DNA of 64,000 bases from Kiritimatiellia bacterium (GTDB lineage Bacteria; Verrucomicrobiota; Kiritimatiellia; JAAZAB01): assembly GCA_028718125.1 (NCBI GenBank), contig JAQUMN010000015.1, forward strand, positions 1 to 64,000, read 5' to 3'. Below, piece by piece: positions 16,067 to 25,767 of the stretch. Position numbers and translations under genes: made by a program. Below the pieces are notes generated by a model that was not told where the DNA came from, searched no databases, and saw only the letters and a list, made by a program, of their open reading frames with translations. The number at the start of each line of letters is the position of its first letter. Position 1 is the first letter of the stretch.

Positions 16067-17599
16067 ATGATGCGAAATGGGACATTATATTTTGCCATAT
16101 TATCAAGCCTGTTGTCTTCGTCAATTGTCCGGGGCGAGGTGGAATTGCCGTCGCTGTTCGGCAACAACATGGTAATCCAGCGTGAACTGCCGGTTCGCGT
16201 TTGGGGAATTGCCAAGCCTGGGGAACACGTCAGGGTCGAGATTGCAGAACAGAAGGCTGAATGTATTGCAGATAAGAATGGGAACTGGGTCATAACGTTA
16301 AAGCCTATGCAGGTTGGCGATCCTTTAGAAATGACAGTTGCAGGTAAAAACATCATTATCATCAGGAATATTCTTGTTGGAGACGTTTGGCTTGCTTCGG
16401 GGCAGTCCAATATGGATCGAGACAGTTCATCTTCGAATGCGCGGGAGGATGTTCTCGCGGCCAACTATCCGGGCATACGCCTGTTCACGGTTGGACTGAG
16501 GCCTAGCCGGGTTCCTTTAAAGGATGTCGAGGGCAAATGGAGTATTTGCGGTCCCGAGACTGCGGCTCGTTTTTCGGCTGTTGCCTACTGCTTCGGACAG
16601 CAAATACATAAGGAATTGAATGTTCCCGTTGGATTGATCAAAAGCGCCAGAGGCGGCACACACGTGGAATCATGGGTATGCAAAGAGACGGTGTTCGGTT
16701 CAGACAGTGATATGAAGTCATTTATCGAGCCATGGGAAAAAAGCGCCAGGGTTTGGCCGGAAAAGAAGAAGCAATACGAAACTGAATTTAAAAGGTGGAG
16801 GCAAGCCTGTTTGACGACTCCCTTTCTGGATGAGCCGGAACGCCCCTTTCCGTGGGATCCCGAGAATCACATCAACTATCCCGGCAATCTCTATAACGGC
16901 ATGATCGCCCCATTGGTCCCCTATGGCATTAAAGGCGTAATCTGGTATCAGGGAGAAGCGGATGCTGCCGGGCGGGCCGCCGGCCTGTATGGGAAATTGC
17001 TTCCCGCACTTGTTAAAAACTGGCGCACGGTCTGGAATCAGGGGGATTTGTCGTTTCTTATTGTTCAGTTGTCAGCCTGGGGAAAGAAGCAGGTCGAGCC
17101 GGTGGAACCAAGCACATGGGCGGTAGTTCGCGAAGCCCAGGCACAAACCCTTTCTGTTCCAGCAACATGCATGGCGGTCACCATTGACATCAACGAGGAA
17201 GGGAATATTCATCCCAAAAACTTGCGCGAGATTGGCCAGCGGCTAGCCCTCGCGGCCTTGGGCGCCGTATATAAACAAAAAATCGTTGGTTCCGGCCCGA
17301 TTTACAGGTCTTTGACCATTGAAGGGAACAAGGTCTTGCTGGACTTTGACCATGCGGATGGAGGGTTGGCGATAAAGGGCGGAGAGAATGATGCCAACGG
17401 ATTTGCGATTGCCGGCGAAAACAAAAAATTCGTTTGGGCAAAGGCAAGGGTTGAAGGAAATAGAATTGTCGTCTGGAGTGAAGACGTAAAGGACCTTGTT
17501 GCGGTCCGGTACGGTTGGGCAAATAACCCTATTGTCAGTTTCTATAACGCGGCCGGGCTTCCGGCTTCTCCGTTCAGGACAGACAATTGGAGATTTTGA
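16067..17599 (+). CDS. Sialate O-acetylesterase-type carbohydrate esterase
   Basis: A 510-aa exported SGNH-type esterase of the sialate O-acetylesterase family. After a signal peptide (about 1-24) the N-terminal beta domain reads LPSLFGNNMVIQRELPVRVWG. The catalytic block GDVWLASGQSNM carries the nucleophile Ser. QGEADAAGRA follows the family pattern. The Asp/His pair appears as DINEEGNIHPKNLREIGQRLA-like sequence (given here only by its core DINEEGNIHP). Length and motif order match the family. It removes O-acetyl groups from sugars, and in the locus it probably deacetylates the target glycan before hydrolysis. Confidence 0.92.
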   Translation: MMRNGTLYFAILSSLLSSSIVRGEVELPSLFGNNMVIQRELPVRVWGIAKPGEHVRVEIAEQKAECIADKNGNWVITLKPMQVGDPLEMTVAGKNIIIIRNILVGDVWLASGQSNMDRDSSSSNAREDVLAANYPGIRLFTVGLRPSRVPLKDVEGKWSICGPETAARFSAVAYCFGQQIHKELNVPVGLIKSARGGTHVESWVCKETVFGSDSDMKSFIEPWEKSARVWPEKKKQYETEFKRWRQACLTTPFLDEPERPFPWDPENHINYPGNLYNGMIAPLVPYGIKGVIWYQGEADAAGRAAGLYGKLLPALVKNWRTVWNQGDLSFLIVQLSAWGKKQVEPVEPSTWAVVREAQAQTLSVPATCMAVTIDINEEGNIHPKNLREIGQRLALAALGAVYKQKIVGSGPIYRSLTIEGNKVLLDFDHADGGLAIKGGENDANGFAIAGENKKFVWAKARVEGNRIVVWSEDVKDLVAVRYGWANNPIVSFYNAAGLPASPFRTDNWRF

Positions 17600-17672
17600 T
17601 GTTCACGAGATTGGTGAAGATGGAGTTTGCAAGTAAACAAAAATGAAAAATAAAATGACACAAGGAAACAAG

Positions 17673-19595
17673 ATGAAAATCGAGGAGATGGCGTGTCCGG
17701 AATTGAGGCTCCCGTTTGTCAATAACCCCATTATTTATCTACCGGAAAGAAGTCTCCTGGCGGCGGTAAATTATTCTACTACCGGCAAAGATGCGAACAT
17801 TTTCCTGATAAACATTGCCGAAATGAACGACAGAAAAATCAGTTTACCGCAGGGGGAAAAGGGGGTGTATGGTTTTGTCAAGGGCACTGACGGCAAGTTA
17901 TATCTTGGGACGCATTCGGGCAGATTGTATTCCTATGATATTAATCGCAGCGAATTGACGGAACTGGCGCGACCTTTTCCAAAAGGGCAGATGATTTGGG
18001 GGGGGGGCGCTTCTTCCGGCGGCAAAATTTACATGGGTGTTTATCCAACGGCCGAATTTTGCGAATATGACGTTAAAACCGGTAAAACAGCCGTTTTTAA
18101 ACCCATGCCTGAAAAGAAGCTGGGATTTTATGCCAATTATTTCCTGGAATTGCCGGATGGAAATATCCTGATCAGCATCGGTGGGGCATCGTCTGTGTTG
18201 TTAATTTATAATCCGCACTCCGGAACATACAGGATGGCCGGAGTCGGGAATCATTTGTCACTCGGCACTTTTGCCGGCCTGGAATGTTTCTTCGATGAGG
18301 AACGGATTATTGTCAGCTCCGAAAAAGGCATAGGACTTTTTAACTGGAAAGAGGAAAAGCTGGAAAGCGGTTTTCTGTCCGAAGAGCCTCCGGAACAATT
18401 ATGCGGGATCATCAGGGGCGAGGACCGTTTTTATGGAACCGGCCTTACTTCCGGGATTCTCTATGAGCTTGATCGTAAAGGTTGCCGGGTCGTATGGGAA
18501 AATTTTCCCTGCGGAAATTCGTTTATCAGAAAGCTCCATTATTTGCGCGATGGCGAATTTATCGGCCTGGGCGACAATGGTCTTTTTGTCCGGTTCAATA
18601 TAAAAAACAAAAAATTTGCATCCTTTCAGGTCCGGAATGAAAGCCGCAACGGCATAAGCATTAAGATGCTCACAAAAACAGCCGGCAATGATCTATTGAT
18701 GGGTTCTCATCATATCAACATGCAGTTGTTTAAAATAAATATTTCTGACAGTCGATCTGTCTCATCTCTCAATAAAATCTCCAGCTACAGCGGTCAGATA
18801 AACTGCGGCGTCTCTTGCGGCGACAAGTTTTATTTTGCTTCTTATGTAAAGGCTGTTTTTTACTCAATGGATACTGCCCAACCATTTGAGTATGGAAAGA
18901 ATCCGGTTGTTATTGGAGAAATCGGGAAAGAACAAAACCGGCCGATAGCCATGGTAAGCGACGGCAAATTTGTATATATCGCTACCGGGGCCAATTACGG
19001 AAAATTGGGAGGCGCCATATCGGTATTCAATCCCGAAAGCGGGGAAATAAACGCATACCGTGATTTTGTTCCCTTTCAAAATCCGAATTCGATGTTTTAT
19101 CATCCCGCCAGCGGCGGTTTGGTCGGTACCACCACCATTCACGCCGATTGCGGGACATCCGATCCCAAGGCCGATTCCGCCGTTGTTTACGTGTGGCATG
19201 CCGGGAAAACGGAGCATACCTCCGCGCCGTGGAAAACCTCTTCATTGAATGCCTTCGACCTTTCTCCCGCCGGCCGCCTGATTGGATTCGGCGGCAATAA
19301 ATTGTATCGTTTCGAAGCTGGAACGGATGGCAATAAATACTATCTCTTCGATTTATCCAGCAAAAAATATGTTGTTCGGGATTGGCCTTATCAGGAAGTT
19401 AGATGCGGAATATTTATGGATGAGAGATGTTTTTATGGGGCAACTTCAGATTTTATTTTCCGGCTTGATATAGAAACGGACAAAATGTTCAAGCTTGAAA
19501 ATGCGCATGCCGCCAGCTTGTTTCAGAAGATCTCCGAACGCGAGATTGTATTTGTGGTTGAAGGACATATCGTAAAGAAATTGACAATCAATTAG
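17673..19595 (+). CDS. Beta-propeller protein
   Basis: A 640-aa protein made almost entirely of short beta-strand repeats with alternating GxxY and DxxxG turns, for example GTDGKLYLGTHSGRLYSYD and GEDRFYGTGLTSGILYELD. This suggests one or two seven-bladed propellers of the WD40/Kelch/SMP-30-like kind. No signal peptide is visible, unlike its neighbours. The ATG at 17673 is favoured because AAGGA lies six bases upstream; in-frame ATGs at 17643 and 17655 lack one. No catalytic motif is seen. A role as lyase-type propeller or binding platform in the same pathway is possible. Confidence 0.7.
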   Translation: MKIEEMACPELRLPFVNNPIIYLPERSLLAAVNYSTTGKDANIFLINIAEMNDRKISLPQGEKGVYGFVKGTDGKLYLGTHSGRLYSYDINRSELTELARPFPKGQMIWGGGASSGGKIYMGVYPTAEFCEYDVKTGKTAVFKPMPEKKLGFYANYFLELPDGNILISIGGASSVLLIYNPHSGTYRMAGVGNHLSLGTFAGLECFFDEERIIVSSEKGIGLFNWKEEKLESGFLSEEPPEQLCGIIRGEDRFYGTGLTSGILYELDRKGCRVVWENFPCGNSFIRKLHYLRDGEFIGLGDNGLFVRFNIKNKKFASFQVRNESRNGISIKMLTKTAGNDLLMGSHHINMQLFKINISDSRSVSSLNKISSYSGQINCGVSCGDKFYFASYVKAVFYSMDTAQPFEYGKNPVVIGEIGKEQNRPIAMVSDGKFVYIATGANYGKLGGAISVFNPESGEINAYRDFVPFQNPNSMFYHPASGGLVGTTTIHADCGTSDPKADSAVVYVWHAGKTEHTSAPWKTSSLNAFDLSPAGRLIGFGGNKLYRFEAGTDGNKYYLFDLSSKKYVVRDWPYQEVRCGIFMDERCFYGATSDFIFRLDIETDKMFKLENAHAASLFQKISEREIVFVVEGHIVKKLTIN

Positions 19596-19606
19596 CCAGG
19601 TACCTT

Positions 19607-21451
19607 ATGAATAAAAGCATGTTGGCGGGCGTTGTCCTGTTGGCGGTTGTTTGGTCTGCGAAATCGGACACCTATTACGTGGCCACGAACGGCCATGATA
19701 ACGTGGCTGGCACGGATTGGACTACGGCCCTTCTGACGATCAGCAACGCCGTGGCCAAGACTACGCTCAATGGCAACGATCGGATTTTGGTCTCGAATGG
19801 GACTTACGTGCTTTCAACCAATATTTATATCACCAACGGGATCACACTGAGCGGCTTCAACGGCCGGAATGTGACCATCATTAACGCCAACCCGGCTGTC
19901 AGCAACCGGTGTGTGTTCATTGACCATTCCAATGCGATAGTGGAAAGATTCACTCTTACCGGTGGCAATATGCCTACCAACACGTTTGCCAACAGTGGAA
20001 GAGGAGGCGGGGGGTATATAAATAATGGAACATTGCGAGACTGCATTGTCAGCAACAATATTGGTGTTCAGGGGGGTGGAGTGTTCAATGCAAACGGCCT
20101 CGTGACAAATTGTGATATCATGTCAAACATGGCGTGGGGAGTGGGGTCTGTTGATTATGGGGTTGCCGGTGGTGGCCTGGCCTGTAGAGACGGCGCTGGC
20201 GAAGTTTATGATTGTCGTATTTTTGGAAACACGGCTACATCAACTGTTTCCGGTTATGGTGCTGGCGGCGGGGTTTGCTTTTATGCATCATCGAAGAACG
20301 CATTGATGAACTGCACCATAAGCAATAATTTCAGTTATAGTCATGGCGGTGGTGTTCTTATCCAGGGGGCCGGCAGCAATGCAATAGTAATATCAAACTG
20401 TATTATAGTTGCCAATGCTAGTTCCAAAAACGATGGCGGTGGCATCTATCAGCGTTTATTCACGTCAACTATCACTGATACCATCATAAGTAATAACGCC
20501 AGCTATGGCGTTGGAGGAGGTTTTTTTTCCTCCACTTCCACTTCAGGCTGGTATAACTGCAAGATCGTTGCGAATGCTGGACTTTACGGAGGTGGAATAA
20601 GCCTTAGCGCGAGCAGCCTGCTGCTGAGCAACTGTGATGTCAATTATAACACGACAACCCGTGACAGCGGGAAGAAGGGATACGGCGGAGGTATTAACTC
20701 TGGGTGGTATGCCGGCAATACCATTACGGCAATCTGGTGCCGGATAATGAATAATTGTGTCCAGGCCTACGCGGGTGGCGGTTACGGTGCCGGTATTTAT
20801 GCAAAGAATGATTGCATGTTGGACCATTGTTTCATCCAAAGCAATTATTTTCAGTATGCAACGTTGGCATCATACTCCAATTATGGCGCGGGCGTATTCA
20901 TCCGGTCGGGCGGCAATGGAATTATTCGTAACTGTCTGATTACCGACAATGTGGCTACCGGCTCTCACGCCACTTTGGGAGGATTTGGCGGTGGAATTTA
21001 TATTGAGCCGAACGCGGATGTCCGTGTCTCGGCCTGCACGGTTGCGGGCAATTATGCCAAAATCAGAGGTGGCGGGGTATATTTAGAAGGGGACGGTAGT
21101 GATACTTTCACCAACAGTGTGATCGCATCCAATAGATTAGCCGCGGCGGCGGCAGACAACGACCTGTATCTGCCGACTTCGGCACGGAGCAACGCTTTTT
21201 ATTACTCCTGCGGGAATGTGCTGCCCAACACACAGGGGAACATAACGAACGCTCCAGTCTTTGACGGCGCCAGCACGCATAATTGGCGGTTGGCTAACGG
21301 TTCGCCGGGCTGCGGCGCCGGGACAATTGAAGCTTGGATGCGAGGCAACATGGATTTGGACGGCCGGCCACGCATTTGGCGGGGCTTCGGGGGCGTGAAC
21401 ATGGGCGCATATGAGCGCGAACATAAAGGCGTTGTGTTTAGTATTCATTGA
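19607..21451 (+). CDS. Exported right-handed beta-helix protein
   Basis: A 614-aa protein with a signal peptide (MNKSMLAGVVLLAVVWSAKS). The mature part consists of regular repeats of about 25 residues rich in Asn, Gly and Ser, with NC, SNN and GGG patterns (for example SNNIGVQGGGVFNANG and GGIYQRLFTSTITD). This is the signature of a parallel beta-helix of the pectate-lyase superfamily (Beta_helix/NosD type). The C-terminus carries a typical LANGSPGCGAGTIEAW and MDLDGRPRI...NMGAYE ending. Proteins of this kind are polysaccharide lyases or surface proteins; I see no assignable catalytic triad. Confidence 0.85.
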   Translation: MNKSMLAGVVLLAVVWSAKSDTYYVATNGHDNVAGTDWTTALLTISNAVAKTTLNGNDRILVSNGTYVLSTNIYITNGITLSGFNGRNVTIINANPAVSNRCVFIDHSNAIVERFTLTGGNMPTNTFANSGRGGGGYINNGTLRDCIVSNNIGVQGGGVFNANGLVTNCDIMSNMAWGVGSVDYGVAGGGLACRDGAGEVYDCRIFGNTATSTVSGYGAGGGVCFYASSKNALMNCTISNNFSYSHGGGVLIQGAGSNAIVISNCIIVANASSKNDGGGIYQRLFTSTITDTIISNNASYGVGGGFFSSTSTSGWYNCKIVANAGLYGGGISLSASSLLLSNCDVNYNTTTRDSGKKGYGGGINSGWYAGNTITAIWCRIMNNCVQAYAGGGYGAGIYAKNDCMLDHCFIQSNYFQYATLASYSNYGAGVFIRSGGNGIIRNCLITDNVATGSHATLGGFGGGIYIEPNADVRVSACTVAGNYAKIRGGGVYLEGDGSDTFTNSVIASNRLAAAAADNDLYLPTSARSNAFYYSCGNVLPNTQGNITNAPVFDGASTHNWRLANGSPGCGAGTIEAWMRGNMDLDGRPRIWRGFGGVNMGAYEREHKGVVFSIH

Positions 21452-21460
21452 TTTTTTTGA

Positions 21461-21621
21461 TGTACATTAAAAATATGAATGGGCGCCAAAGACGGGCAGG
21501 GCTCTCGCTACTCTGCGAATGAAGCCTTCGCTACGAAACACGCGCCGAGTGAGCCGCTCTTCCCTGTACGGCTCGGCAGGGACGCCTCGTCCTACCAACT
21601 TTAAAATTCCTGTACATTAAA
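21461..21621. repeat. Direct repeats bounding a small insertion-like element
   Basis: TGTACATTAAA occurs at 21461-21471 and again at 21611-21621. The roughly 140 bp between them are GC-rich, with hairpin-like words (CTCGGCAGGGACGCCTCGTCCTACC type), and differ from the AT-rich flanks. This is the look of a small non-autonomous or REP-like element with a target duplication. A short open frame further on (21624-21818) has a signal-like start but no protein-like continuation, and I do not call it. Confidence 0.4.
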
Positions 21622-21830
21622 CTATGCGATCAGCCGCTAATATAAAATCTCTCATTGCCGGTATGACGTTGGTCTTTAGCCTGAATGGTTTTGGTGGCGG
21701 GACGGCGGCGCGAAAAGCACAAAGAAAAGCGTTGGTAGGAATGATGCAGTGGCGAAAACAGAAAAAGACTTGGAGGAGTTGTTTGACAGTTGACTGTGGT
21801 CCGAATAAGGAAATTTAGGACAAAAAAACG

Positions 21831-24800
21831 ATGAACAAGTTGTTATTGGCAGCATTAGGCGTGGTGGTGATGATAAGTATGGCGGATGGCGCTTATGCAG
21901 GCGCGAAGATAAAGGTCGGCATCTTCTCTCAGAATCAGAGAGCAGATACTGCGCTGAAGGAGATAATACGCACATTGGAAGAGAAAGGAATGGAAACGGG
22001 GACGTTCAATAGCCAGGACGTCAGCGCCGGTAAAATATACGATTATGACGTTCTATTCTTCGGCGGCGGCTGGAATGGATACGACTGGCTTACCCTGCAA
22101 GGTAGAATGCATCTGGTGGAGTTTGTGCAGCAACGCGGCGGCGGCGTAATCTTTTCCATGTTCCGCTGTGGTTGCGCGGCCAAAAGCAGTATAAGGCCGA
22201 TTTTTCCCGAGATTGCTCAGGCCTACAACAAATCAAACGGGCCTGAGATTATCATGGCCGACACAAACCATCCCATTGCCAAGGGACTTCCGAAAGAATT
22301 TGCAACGCCCTTCTGGGATCATGCGGTATTGAGGTTGGGGCCGGAAGGAGAAATTATCGCGCTTGATTCCAACGATGATATATCAATTGCCTGCGGGAAG
22401 GTCGGCCAAGGCCGGGTGGTGTTTATTGGTTCCTGGATCGGGATAGATAATGACGGGAAACCCTGTTATCCCCTTCCTCCCAACGACGAAAAACTTTTTT
22501 TAAACAGTATTGGCTGGGTCGCATCGAGCGTCAAGCGACCAACAACCAACGTCCAGATAAGCGCGGAAGTAAAAATGAAGGTATTAAGGAGAGAACGGAC
22601 CTGGGACTGGACACATGACGAGCGCGGATTTGATTCGCGACCAGGACTGCTTGCCTCGCAGATGTTTGAAGAAAAGGCACTTCTGGATGATCTTTTGTAT
22701 AGAACCAAGGAACTGATTCCTTTTGCTTCTCCTGATTTGGCAAAAAGAATCTTAGCGTTGCAAGACCGGGTCTACTCGCTCGAAAACCATTTCTTGCTGA
22801 TTTATGTGGAGAAGAAAAAGGAAAAGGAGATAGAAATAAGCAAAATGGGCTTGAAAGAATTGGAGCAAAAACCCGAATGGAACGGGACGTTCCTTTTTCC
22901 CCATCAGATTGAGCCTCTGCAAGCACAGGTGGAAGAACTTGAACGGATTCTTTCTCCGGCAATCGCAAATGCACAGGAAAAAAAAATTGAGAACGAAAAG
23001 AAGGAAGACCTGAGAAATATCCCGGATTTAATAAAAGAATTAAGTTCCGGGGATAAGCATGCAAGGGCGGAAGCGCTTCTGGAATTAGGGCGCATCGGCG
23101 ATAAACGAGCGGTTCCGTGCATGATAATGGCATTAAATGACAGGGAGTATGAAATAAGGAAAAAAGCAATTTACGGTTTGAGCTGGATGCAGGCCCGGAA
23201 GGCGGTTCCCCACCTTTTACGGATGGGCAAGGAAACAAAAGACCGGTTGACAAAAAGAAGAATCGTGCAGGCATTGGGGATGATTGGTGATGCGAAAGCG
23301 GAAGATTTCCTGATTGAGCAATTGGAAGACAAGGATCGGCACACCCGCCAGAACGCCATCTTATCGCTGGGCTGGCTAAAGAGCAAAAAGGCGACACCTT
23401 ATCTGTGTAAAATGGCGGAAAAAGAAGATACTGACAGAGAAGAAAGGGTTTGTCTTGTTCGGGCGCTTGGTCATATCGGAGATCAAAGTATAATTCCCTG
23501 CATCAGGAGAGTATCCGAAAGTTATTATGAACCTCCTACGGCAGATTCGGCGGGCTATCACAATTTTATGATTATTCCCCTGGCCTGCGAGATGGCGATC
23601 AAAGAAATAGAAGACGGGGGCAGAAAACAAGTCGGCATAAGCCAGGAAGAATTTTTGCGGGAAAAGGAAAATTTCTATTGGCTGACCGGCAGATACAATG
23701 CCTTCTATGGCAGATTCTTCTTGTACGGTGCGATAGATAAAAACTTAAACGACACCCAGAGGATGCAAATCCTCCGCTACGCCAGATTTGCCGGCATAAC
23801 CGGATTTATTGAATTCAACCATGTTTTAAGAAAACATAAATATACGCCATGGTTTCCTGCCCTTGAAGAAGAATATCTACCCCGTTTTTCACAGTACAAT
23901 TTAAAATATTTGCCCCAGTGGCGCCGCCGAGGAACCATTATATTTGACAAGGCGGGCTTTGAATACGATATATTTAAGCAGGGAAAATATCCCTGCCTGG
24001 GCGGGTTCTGGGATGAAGAGAGTCTCGGCTGGGCGGGTTCCGGGATTACCGGCCGTATAAAAAGCGATACGATGTTCCATGACGATAAGGATTTCCAGGG
24101 ATATCTGAGCCGGAAATACAATCAGGCGGAACTTTCCCGGTTCGGGATAAAGGAGATCAATGCGGTAAAAATTCCTCCACTTGACGACGAAGGCCGAAAA
24201 GAAAAATTCTTATTTGCAGAATATATGGAGTTTGTTGCCGAAGGCGGGACGGCAGAATACCAAGAAGCCGCGGAATGGCTGAGACAATTGAGGATGGGCA
24301 CAGAACTGCTTTACAGTTTATCTTCAAGGTATGACGGCGGAAACTCCACCTATATTTCCGGTTATCCAAATGTTGCCCGCTTGATTGGAAGCGGCGGCCC
24401 ACAGAGTTATGAATGTCATTCAGCACAAAATAATTTCGATCTTGAGATGCACCTTGACGGCGAAGCCCGGCCTGTAATCGGCGAATGGTATGCCCATATG
24501 ACAGATGGGAATGCGAGGGTCGAAAGGGGGTTTGCCTCAAGTTTGCTCCACGGCCAGTGTTTCTTTGAAATGAATTGGCAGCAAATAGCGCAAAGACCCT
24601 GGCGGGACATGAAAGCCTGGGAAAAAGGACGTTCTGAAGCAGCCGAAAGGCAATTCCAGAAGGGCAGGGCAATAAGCGATTACTTGGTCAATGCGGAAAG
24701 CCCCAAGATCATTGCCTTGTTATATTCAGGCAGGACAACCACCCTCACCTATGGCAAAGGTAGTCCTGATGAAATGCCTCAGGGAAGAAGAAACCGTTAC

Positions 24801-25751
24801 ACCCAAGACCAGGAAGGTCTATGGGAGACCTTAATCCAATTACATCTGCCGGTGGACATTCTGTGGCTGGAGACATTGACTGAGGAAAAAATGGGAAGAT
24901 ATAAAGTGGCGATTCTGTCCGGCGCAAGGTCTTTGTCCTCAGGGGAAGAGCGATTGTTAAAAGGTTGGGTCGAAAATGGCGGAATATTGATCTCGAGCGG
25001 CGGCGCGAGTCTGCATGATCAATGGGATATATCTCTGGCGAACTATGCGCTATCCGATGTGTTCGGCCTGGATTATGTGAAGACGGAGATGCAGGCTAAA
25101 GACGAGTTCTGGCGTTTCGTGGAGCGAGACATTAAACCGGAGAAAGTGGATAAGATCAAGCTGATTGATGAGGAATACAAGAAACATGCTCAGGGAAAAG
25201 AGACGGCTGAATACGAGCAGGCCGTTGGCTATGATGTCATCAAGCCGACAAAAGGAAAAACTGTTGCCGCATGGGAAGATGGTTCCCCGGCGATAGTAGA
25301 GAACAAATATGGCCAGGGGCTTTCGATCTTTCTTTCCCCGAGCTATCCCGGATTAAGCCATAAGACCATCGGCTGGACGGCGGCCCCGCTTTATCTTGAA
25401 TTCTGGGACGGGACGAAGGAACTGATCGGTGCCGCCGTTAAGCGCGGGCTTGAGTTTGCGCATGCGAGATTACCCATAGAAGCCATGAACTGCCCGCATT
25501 ATGTGGAAGCGGCTTTAAGGGTTCAGGAGAAACAAAAGAGAGCCATGGTCCATCTTTTCAACATTGATTCCAAGGTAAACCTTGTCAAGGATGTGGAAGT
25601 GAAAGTAATCCTGCCGGGCAAATCAATCAAGGCTATTTACTATCCTTATCCGGCGCGGCAAGAATTGAAATGTACTGTTGCCGGAGATACCGTCCGATTC
25701 AAGGTGCGCCCTCTCGACATTCATGAAGTGGCAGTGATCGAATACGAATAA
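21831..25751 (+). CDS. Giant exported HEAT-repeat/GH-like protein with ThuA-like N-domain
   Basis: A 1306-aa exported protein. Signal peptide 1-23. Residues about 25-240 are a ThuA/GATase-1-like flavodoxin fold (KIKVGIFSQNQRAD, YDVLFFGGGWNGYDW, QGRVVFIGSW). HEAT repeats lie at about 395-590 (LGRIGDKRAVPCMIMAL, LSWMQARKAVPHL, LGWLKSKKATPYL). A barrel-like region at about 600-950 includes GFWDEESLGW and a GEWYAHMTDG stretch with possible catalytic acids. A second GATase-like domain is at about 1010-1080 (YKVAILSGARSLSSGEE). It is a paralogue of the 11776-15057 product with an added N-terminal domain and a better-preserved barrel. It is in the same run, just after the small repeat element. Likely glycan-active; reaction unknown. 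Confidence 0.75.
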   Translation: MNKLLLAALGVVVMISMADGAYAGAKIKVGIFSQNQRADTALKEIIRTLEEKGMETGTFNSQDVSAGKIYDYDVLFFGGGWNGYDWLTLQGRMHLVEFVQQRGGGVIFSMFRCGCAAKSSIRPIFPEIAQAYNKSNGPEIIMADTNHPIAKGLPKEFATPFWDHAVLRLGPEGEIIALDSNDDISIACGKVGQGRVVFIGSWIGIDNDGKPCYPLPPNDEKLFLNSIGWVASSVKRPTTNVQISAEVKMKVLRRERTWDWTHDERGFDSRPGLLASQMFEEKALLDDLLYRTKELIPFASPDLAKRILALQDRVYSLENHFLLIYVEKKKEKEIEISKMGLKELEQKPEWNGTFLFPHQIEPLQAQVEELERILSPAIANAQEKKIENEKKEDLRNIPDLIKELSSGDKHARAEALLELGRIGDKRAVPCMIMALNDREYEIRKKAIYGLSWMQARKAVPHLLRMGKETKDRLTKRRIVQALGMIGDAKAEDFLIEQLEDKDRHTRQNAILSLGWLKSKKATPYLCKMAEKEDTDREERVCLVRALGHIGDQSIIPCIRRVSESYYEPPTADSAGYHNFMIIPLACEMAIKEIEDGGRKQVGISQEEFLREKENFYWLTGRYNAFYGRFFLYGAIDKNLNDTQRMQILRYARFAGITGFIEFNHVLRKHKYTPWFPALEEEYLPRFSQYNLKYLPQWRRRGTIIFDKAGFEYDIFKQGKYPCLGGFWDEESLGWAGSGITGRIKSDTMFHDDKDFQGYLSRKYNQAELSRFGIKEINAVKIPPLDDEGRKEKFLFAEYMEFVAEGGTAEYQEAAEWLRQLRMGTELLYSLSSRYDGGNSTYISGYPNVARLIGSGGPQSYECHSAQNNFDLEMHLDGEARPVIGEWYAHMTDGNARVERGFASSLLHGQCFFEMNWQQIAQRPWRDMKAWEKGRSEAAERQFQKGRAISDYLVNAESPKIIALLYSGRTTTLTYGKGSPDEMPQGRRNRYTQDQEGLWETLIQLHLPVDILWLETLTEEKMGRYKVAILSGARSLSSGEERLLKGWVENGGILISSGGASLHDQWDISLANYALSDVFGLDYVKTEMQAKDEFWRFVERDIKPEKVDKIKLIDEEYKKHAQGKETAEYEQAVGYDVIKPTKGKTVAAWEDGSPAIVENKYGQGLSIFLSPSYPGLSHKTIGWTAAPLYLEFWDGTKELIGAAVKRGLEFAHARLPIEAMNCPHYVEAALRVQEKQKRAMVHLFNIDSKVNLVKDVEVKVILPGKSIKAIYYPYPARQELKCTVAGDTVRFKVRPLDIHEVAVIEYE

Positions 25752-25767
25752 TATGGAGAAATTAAAC

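Noticed and set aside
21624..21818. 64-aa frame with signal-like start
   Set aside because: Only the first 25 residues look like a signal sequence; the rest is unstructured, and it abuts the repeat element.
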